Source: Avichristensenella sp031550535 | Lineage (GTDB): Bacteria; Bacillota; Clostridia; Christensenellales; Aristaeellaceae | Length of the DNA: 64,000 nucleotides | Direction of reading: 5' to 3' | Assembly (NCBI GenBank): GCA_031550535.1 | Contig: JAVBOM010000070.1 | Span: 30,901 to 94,900 of the forward strand | Shown here: positions 60,273 to 64,000 of the stretch, one piece after another | Position numbering within the stretch: position 1 is the stretch's first letter | How the letters are laid out: every line of letters begins with the position of its first letter | Notes under the pieces: model-generated | Seen by the model: the letters and a program-made list of their open reading frames with translations, nothing else | Told to the model about the DNA's origin: nothing | The model's database searches: none | Made by a program: the position numbers and the translations under genes

Positions 60273-60308
60273 AAAAAAGAACGAAGCGCGAGGGGATGCA
60301 CTTCGTTC
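60273..60308 (-). terminator. Terminator after the SPFH gene
   Basis: On the minus strand GAACGAAG (60308-60301) pairs with CTTCGTTC (60286-60279), followed by TTTTTT (60278-60273). Confidence 0.85.
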
Positions 60309-60383
60309 CCGCCCTGCCGGCCAATGCGGTGCCCGGTCCGTACTCCGCGCATGCTGCGGAAGCACGATCCGACCCCTACATCC

Positions 60384-61286
60384 TCAGGGCTTCGACGGTT
60401 CCATGTTGAGCACCGGGAGCATGCCGCTGTCGCCCGACACAAACTGCGGCAGCGCGCCGTCCCAGCCATTTGCCTGCACGTAGTCGATCAGTTGCTGGGT
60501 GATCGACCCCGCGACCAGTTTGTTGGCTTCCGCTTCCGCCTCGGCCTGCACGCGCAGGGAGTAGGCTTTCGCGTCCGCGTTGATCTTGAGGACCTCGGCG
60601 TCGGCTTCCGCGGTGATGACGGCACGGTCCGCCGTCGTCCGCTCCACAATGAGCAGCGCTTCCTGCTCGGTTTCGGTCTTTTTCTTCGTTTGCTCGGCCA
60701 CCTGCTTGGCCTCGACCGCGTCCGTAAACGCGTTGGAGAAATCAATATCCTCTATGGCGATGCTCAGCACCTCAATGCCGTACGCTTTCATCTCGGGCGA
60801 GAGTTTGGCCATAATCTGCGCGGAAAGCGTGTCCCGCGCGCCGATCAAATTATCCGCAGTGTATTTGGAGAAAACACCCTTCACGTTCTCCATCACGCGC
60901 GGCAGCATGACCTTGGTATAGTAATCGACACCGACATTCTTGTACAGATTTTGCGATGTGTCCCTGTCCACGCTGAAGTTGATGGAACAGGTCACGTCCA
61001 CCTGCTGAATATCGGAAGAAAACGCCTGTGTGACGAGCGGCTCCTTCTGGGCGCGGTTGTCGATCAAAATGACGTTCTGCCACGGAAGTTTAAAGTGCAA
61101 TCCTTCGTTCAGTACCGTATCAGAGACGCGGCCCATGGTCACGACGACGCCCGTGTGGCCGGCCGGAACCGTTACGTACGGCGCGAACACAAAGAACAGA
61201 ATCACAACCAAAAGAATCACAATACCGATGGCCACAGCACCGCCGACTTTTTTCGTGTTTACGGGGGGCCGGTTGGAATTCATCAT
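60384..61286 (-). CDS. SPFH/band 7 (prohibitin-like) membrane protein
   Basis: A 300-residue protein. An N-terminal membrane helix (about 14-36; VGGAVAIGIVILLVVILFFVF) is followed by the SPFH domain with VPAGHTGVVVTMGRVSD and GLHFKLPWQ. A long Ala/Glu-rich helix (about 180-260; KQVAEQTKKKTE, AVITAEADAE) ends the protein. Such proteins form membrane microdomain scaffolds, sometimes with FtsH-type proteases. The ATG at 61286 (or 61283) follows GGGAG. It has its own promoter. Confidence 0.9.
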   Translation of the reverse strand: MMNSNRPPVNTKKVGGAVAIGIVILLVVILFFVFAPYVTVPAGHTGVVVTMGRVSDTVLNEGLHFKLPWQNVILIDNRAQKEPLVTQAFSSDIQQVDVTCSINFSVDRDTSQNLYKNVGVDYYTKVMLPRVMENVKGVFSKYTADNLIGARDTLSAQIMAKLSPEMKAYGIEVLSIAIEDIDFSNAFTDAVEAKQVAEQTKKKTETEQEALLIVERTTADRAVITAEADAEVLKINADAKAYSLRVQAEAEAEANKLVAGSITQQLIDYVQANGWDGALPQFVSGDSGMLPVLNMEPSKP

Positions 61287-61329
61287 GCCAATCTCTCCCT
61301 TCTATTATTGTACCACAATATTCAAGTGA

Positions 61330-61358
61330 ATCATATACTTATTTTCAACATTTGACAA
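61330..61358 (-). promoter_or_regulatory. Promoter of the SPFH gene
   Basis: TTGTCA (61358-61353), 17-bp spacer, TATGAT (61335-61330) on the minus strand. Confidence 0.7.
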
Positions 61359-61422
61359 TTATTTTTCACCCAAAAGATACAATTGCCGACGCAAGTTGTC
61401 ATCCTGGGCGATTCTGTCATCA

Positions 61423-61482
61423 AGGTAAGGATTTCTTGCGAAATCCTCCTATGGCGTCCGATTTTTCAAATCAGCGCCGCCG
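61423..61482 (+). repeat. Two-hairpin repeat, copy R12 (first of a tandem pair)
   Basis: GTAA, GGATTTC-TTGC-GAAATCC, then GATTT-TTC-AAATC and GCGCCGCC. It differs from the next copy mainly at one position (GGCGTCC against GGCGCCC). Confidence 0.88.
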
Positions 61483-61486
61483 ACGA

Positions 61487-61545
61487 GGTAAGGATTTCTT
61501 GCGAAATCCTCCTATGGCGCCCGATTTTTCAAATCAGCGCCGCCG
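61487..61545 (+). repeat. Two-hairpin repeat, copy R13 (second of a tandem pair)
   Basis: Nearly identical to R12 and in direct repeat with it, a few bases apart, which suggests recent duplication or two insertions. A third, decayed half-copy may lie at 61613-61631. Confidence 0.88.
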
Positions 61546-61564
61546 CCAGCGCCTGTTTGTACGC

Positions 61565-61593
61565 TTGTATACGGCACACCGGTGTGGTATGAT
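61565..61593 (+). promoter_or_regulatory. Promoter of the beta-lactamase-fold hydrolase gene
   Basis: TTGTAT (61565-61570), 17-bp spacer, TATGAT (61588-61593), 20 bp after the tandem repeats. Confidence 0.75.
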
Positions 61594-61663
61594 GCGGTCA
61601 AAACGGAGACCGGGGTTCTTTGTGGAATCTCTCTCTCCAGCAATAGACAAAGGGGGACGACCC

Positions 61664-63070
61664 ATGCCGCTGGATGTACACGCACTGGATGACTGCTTAT
61701 CCGCACTTTTTGAGAAGAACAAGCTGACCGGAATCTCTGTAGCGGCCTTCGGCCCAAACGGCGAGACATTTACAAAGGGGTATGGCCGCGCGAACGAGGA
61801 TGGTTCCCGTTCCTGCGACGAGAATACGATTCACGGCATCGCGTCGATGAGCAAATCGCATGTGACGCTCGCGTGCGCCATGCTGGCCGTCCAGGGAAAG
61901 CTCTCCTTTGACGACCCGGTGTACCGCTATTTCCCTTCTTTTGATATTCCCGGCACGCCCAGGGATGCCGTCACGCTACGGCACCTGGCGATGCATTCGG
62001 CTGGCATTCCGCCGATGGAGCCGCTGGAATGGTCCATCGCCATGCACGCGGACGACCGCGACAGCGACGCGCTGAAAAAGCTACGCGAAGCCGCGCCGTG
62101 CCCGTTTGACACCATCGACCAGATCGTGGACTACATCCGCACGTGCGGCTACCCATCGCTCGGCGCGCCCGGGGAGTACATGAGCTACAGCAACGAGGGC
62201 TACGCGCTGCTGTCCTACGTGGTGGATCAGGCGGCGGGCATCCCGCTCGAACAGTTCCTGAAGGAAAACGTCTATGAACCGCTGGGCATGACGCGCACGG
62301 TGCTGGATGTGGATGCGAGCGAGGCCAGGGCGCTTTCCGGCGGGAACATCACGTCGCTGTTCACCCGCCTGGACGACGGCACGATCACCTGCGATGACGC
62401 GTGGTCCGTGCTGCCGCCGTACAGGGGCTGCGGGCTGGTCAAGTCCACGGCGCGCGACATGGCGGTGTATTACCGCTGCCTGTCGAACTACGGCATGCAC
62501 GAGGGCAAGCAGGTCATTCCGGCGGCGGCGGTCGATCTGCTGATCGGCAAGGGATTCCCGGCGCGGAGCATCCCCGGCTACTGCTACGGCCTCTACAAGC
62601 GCGAGCATTCCGGGCACGTCATCTGCGAGCATTCCGGCGCGCTGCACGGCGTATCCAGCCACGGCGGGCTGCTGCTGGGCGAGGGTTGGGGTTTCGCCGC
62701 GCTGTGCAACCTGGATGACGAGGACGTGGATTGCTTCGTCTGGCCGCTGTACAACGCCGTCATGGGCCTGCCGCTGGAAACGAGTCACCGCTGGTATGCG
62801 GACATCGGCCGCGCGTTCTCCAACCCTGAGATGGTCGAGGGCACATACCGCTCGCACGAGGGCATCCCGGTGGATGTCACCGTCGTTCAGCAGGATGGCG
62901 CGCTGATCGCCGTCAAGGAGGACAAGCGCATGCCGCTGTGCTACTGCGGCGGCACGCTTTTCGCCGCGTTTGATGAGGAAAACAAGGCCCTGCTCCGCAT
63001 GGAGGCGTTCATCCGCGACGGCCACGCCTGGGCGGTCCGGTGCGGCAGCCGCATTTACCAGCGCGCATAG
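61664..63070 (+). CDS. Serine hydrolase of the beta-lactamase / penicillin-binding-protein family (class C fold)
   Basis: A 468-residue protein. The catalytic SxxK is S61-MS-K64 (IASMSKSHV), and the YxN motif is Y175-S-N177. A His-Ser-Gly motif (EHSGALHG) stands where the third KTG-like motif would be. The C-terminal 110 residues form a beta-rich lipocalin-like domain. No signal peptide is visible, so it is cytoplasmic and likely an esterase or peptidase, not a drug-resistance enzyme. The ATG at 61664 follows AAAGGGGG; the long upstream frame is repeat translation. The ThuA gene follows 48 bp later on the same strand. Confidence 0.85.
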   Translation: MPLDVHALDDCLSALFEKNKLTGISVAAFGPNGETFTKGYGRANEDGSRSCDENTIHGIASMSKSHVTLACAMLAVQGKLSFDDPVYRYFPSFDIPGTPRDAVTLRHLAMHSAGIPPMEPLEWSIAMHADDRDSDALKKLREAAPCPFDTIDQIVDYIRTCGYPSLGAPGEYMSYSNEGYALLSYVVDQAAGIPLEQFLKENVYEPLGMTRTVLDVDASEARALSGGNITSLFTRLDDGTITCDDAWSVLPPYRGCGLVKSTARDMAVYYRCLSNYGMHEGKQVIPAAAVDLLIGKGFPARSIPGYCYGLYKREHSGHVICEHSGALHGVSSHGGLLLGEGWGFAALCNLDDEDVDCFVWPLYNAVMGLPLETSHRWYADIGRAFSNPEMVEGTYRSHEGIPVDVTVVQQDGALIAVKEDKRMPLCYCGGTLFAAFDEENKALLRMEAFIRDGHAWAVRCGSRIYQRA

Positions 63071-63118
63071 CTTGTCATGCGTTACGATGTTTAGCGATAG
63101 ACGAAAGGGGTACGTCAG

Positions 63119-63841
63119 ATGAAAAAGGCGCTTATCGTTCAAGGGGGATGGGACGGACACGAACCGAAGCTGACCTCCCGCCGCTTCGGGGACATGCTTT
63201 CGCGGCACGGCTTCGCGGTGGATATCCAGGACAACCTGGATTGCCTGAAGGACCTTGACGCGCTGCTCGCGCTCGACGTGATCGTCGCGTGCTGGACCAT
63301 GGGTACGATTGACCGGGCGTACACGGCGAACGTCGCAAAGGCGGTAGGCGCGGGCGTGGGCCTCGCGGGTTGCCACGGCGGCATGTGCGATTCGTTCCGC
63401 AACGATACCGAGTGGCAGTTCATTACCGGTGGTCAGTGGGTGAGCCACCCCGGCGGCGACGGCATCGACTACACCGTCAACATCTGTAAGGGCTCCAGCC
63501 CCATCGTGGAGGGGCTGGAGGACTTTCCCGTCAGCTCCGAGCATTACTACCTGCACGTGGACCCGGCCATCGAGGTGCTGGCGACCACGCGCTTCCCGTC
63601 TGTTTCATACTATCACATCTCCAACAAGCCCGTGGATATGCCGGTGGCCTGGACCAAGTTCTGGGGCAACGGCCGGGTGTTCTACACCTCGCTCGGCCAC
63701 CACGACGACGTGTTTGACAAGTCGCCCACGGCCGCCGTGCTGATGGAGCGCGGCATGCTCTGGGCGGCGGACGGCAAGCGGTATGCGACCGCGAACGGAC
63801 TTACGACCGAACGTTTCGAAAATACCGCGAAGATGTATTGA
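63119..63841 (+). CDS. ThuA domain protein
   Basis: A 240-residue protein of the ThuA family, with a class I glutamine amidotransferase-like fold found near sugar catabolism genes. The N-terminus has LIVQGGWDGHEPKL. VGLAGCHGGMCDSF resembles the nucleophile elbow, and WTKFWGNGRVFYTSLGHHDDVF is the family C-terminal block. AAAGGGG precedes the ATG. It is probably in one unit with the hydrolase before it. Substrate unknown. Confidence 0.9.
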   Translation: MKKALIVQGGWDGHEPKLTSRRFGDMLSRHGFAVDIQDNLDCLKDLDALLALDVIVACWTMGTIDRAYTANVAKAVGAGVGLAGCHGGMCDSFRNDTEWQFITGGQWVSHPGGDGIDYTVNICKGSSPIVEGLEDFPVSSEHYYLHVDPAIEVLATTRFPSVSYYHISNKPVDMPVAWTKFWGNGRVFYTSLGHHDDVFDKSPTAAVLMERGMLWAADGKRYATANGLTTERFENTAKMY

Positions 63842-63881
63842 TAGGCTCTAAATTGTGATCTCAATGTGTTTTCATTATGAA

Positions 63882-63914
63882 TCCCGGCGAAACGTATCGC
63901 CGGGACTCTTTTCA
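63882..63914 (+). terminator. Terminator after the ThuA gene
   Basis: TCCCGGCGA (63882-63890) pairs with TCGCCGGGA (63897-63905), followed by CTCTTTTC. Confidence 0.85.
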
Positions 63915-63968
63915 TAGAGGCCAAATTGTGATATGATATCGGTGATGTGTATGTAGGGGGAATGATTA

Positions 63969-64000
63969 TGTCTGGATTTATGAATTCATTCTATTACGGA
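63969..64000 (+). CDS. Start of a gene cut by the window edge
   Basis: AGGGGG (63955-63960) lies 8 nt before ATG 63969, which opens a frame MSGFMNSFYYG that is still open at the window end. A possible -10 TATGAT lies at 63932-63937. Too short to identify. Confidence 0.5.

Noticed and set aside
61423..61545. CRISPR array from the tandem repeats
   Set aside because: Only two direct copies without a unique spacer, and the same unit is dispersed in the window; no cas genes.

Overview
The window is GC-rich and reads as a chromosome segment of a GC-rich member of the Bacillota, probably Clostridia. The support is strong Shine-Dalgarno sites, a PyrR-type attenuator before pyrR, a T-box leader before trpS, DegV and DUF58/MoxR families, and sigma-A promoters with 17-bp spacers. 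The exact lineage is inference. No transposase, phage gene, CRISPR array or rRNA was seen.

Layout. 1-7280 is a minus-strand housekeeping block: a DUF368 lipid-carrier transporter (partial), uraA and pyrR under a PyrR attenuator, pyrG, purA, and trpS behind a T-box. 7400-18330 holds an orphan amino-acid binding protein, three glycoside hydrolases (GH106-like, GH2 beta-mannosidase, GH3), a glycerate 2-kinase, tRNA-Thr and a small flavin-binding protein. 18418-22654 holds a soluble hybrid histidine kinase and a DegV protein. 22902-35703 is one long minus-strand cluster: a secreted 901-residue protein, an ABC-2 transporter pair, a coiled-coil membrane protein, MoxR, DUF58 and two VWA membrane proteins, with start/stop overlaps at most junctions. 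35796-41254 holds nadE, gnd, a LarA-family epimerase, a secreted unknown and a HisRS-like protein without an obvious synthetase role. 41291-47884 is a MacB-like ABC exporter, a secreted esterase and a two-component system; the same 14-bp box lies in the exporter and regulator promoter regions. 47992-48813 is an AraC-type HTH fused to a GGDEF domain. 49488-55432 is a cobalamin salvage and uptake operon (cobT, cobO, cobU, cobS, a short CobU-like protein, cobC, btuC-like, btuD-like). 56431-64000 holds asnS, an FtsJ-type methyltransferase, a MATE exporter, an SPFH protein, a beta-lactamase-fold hydrolase, a ThuA protein and the first codons of another gene.

The most unusual element is a roughly 58-bp two-hairpin repeat present in eleven near-complete and three partial copies. 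Its stems show compensatory base changes. It often lies within a few bases of a stop codon. Copies interrupt the trpS T-box, supply the pyrR stop codon, form the start of the methyltransferase gene and lie inside the 5' end of cobS. It resembles REP elements moved by RAYT transposases, but no such transposase is in the window.

Coding calls come from reading translated frames, start sites and motifs; no database search was run. Family names rest on recognised motifs and context.
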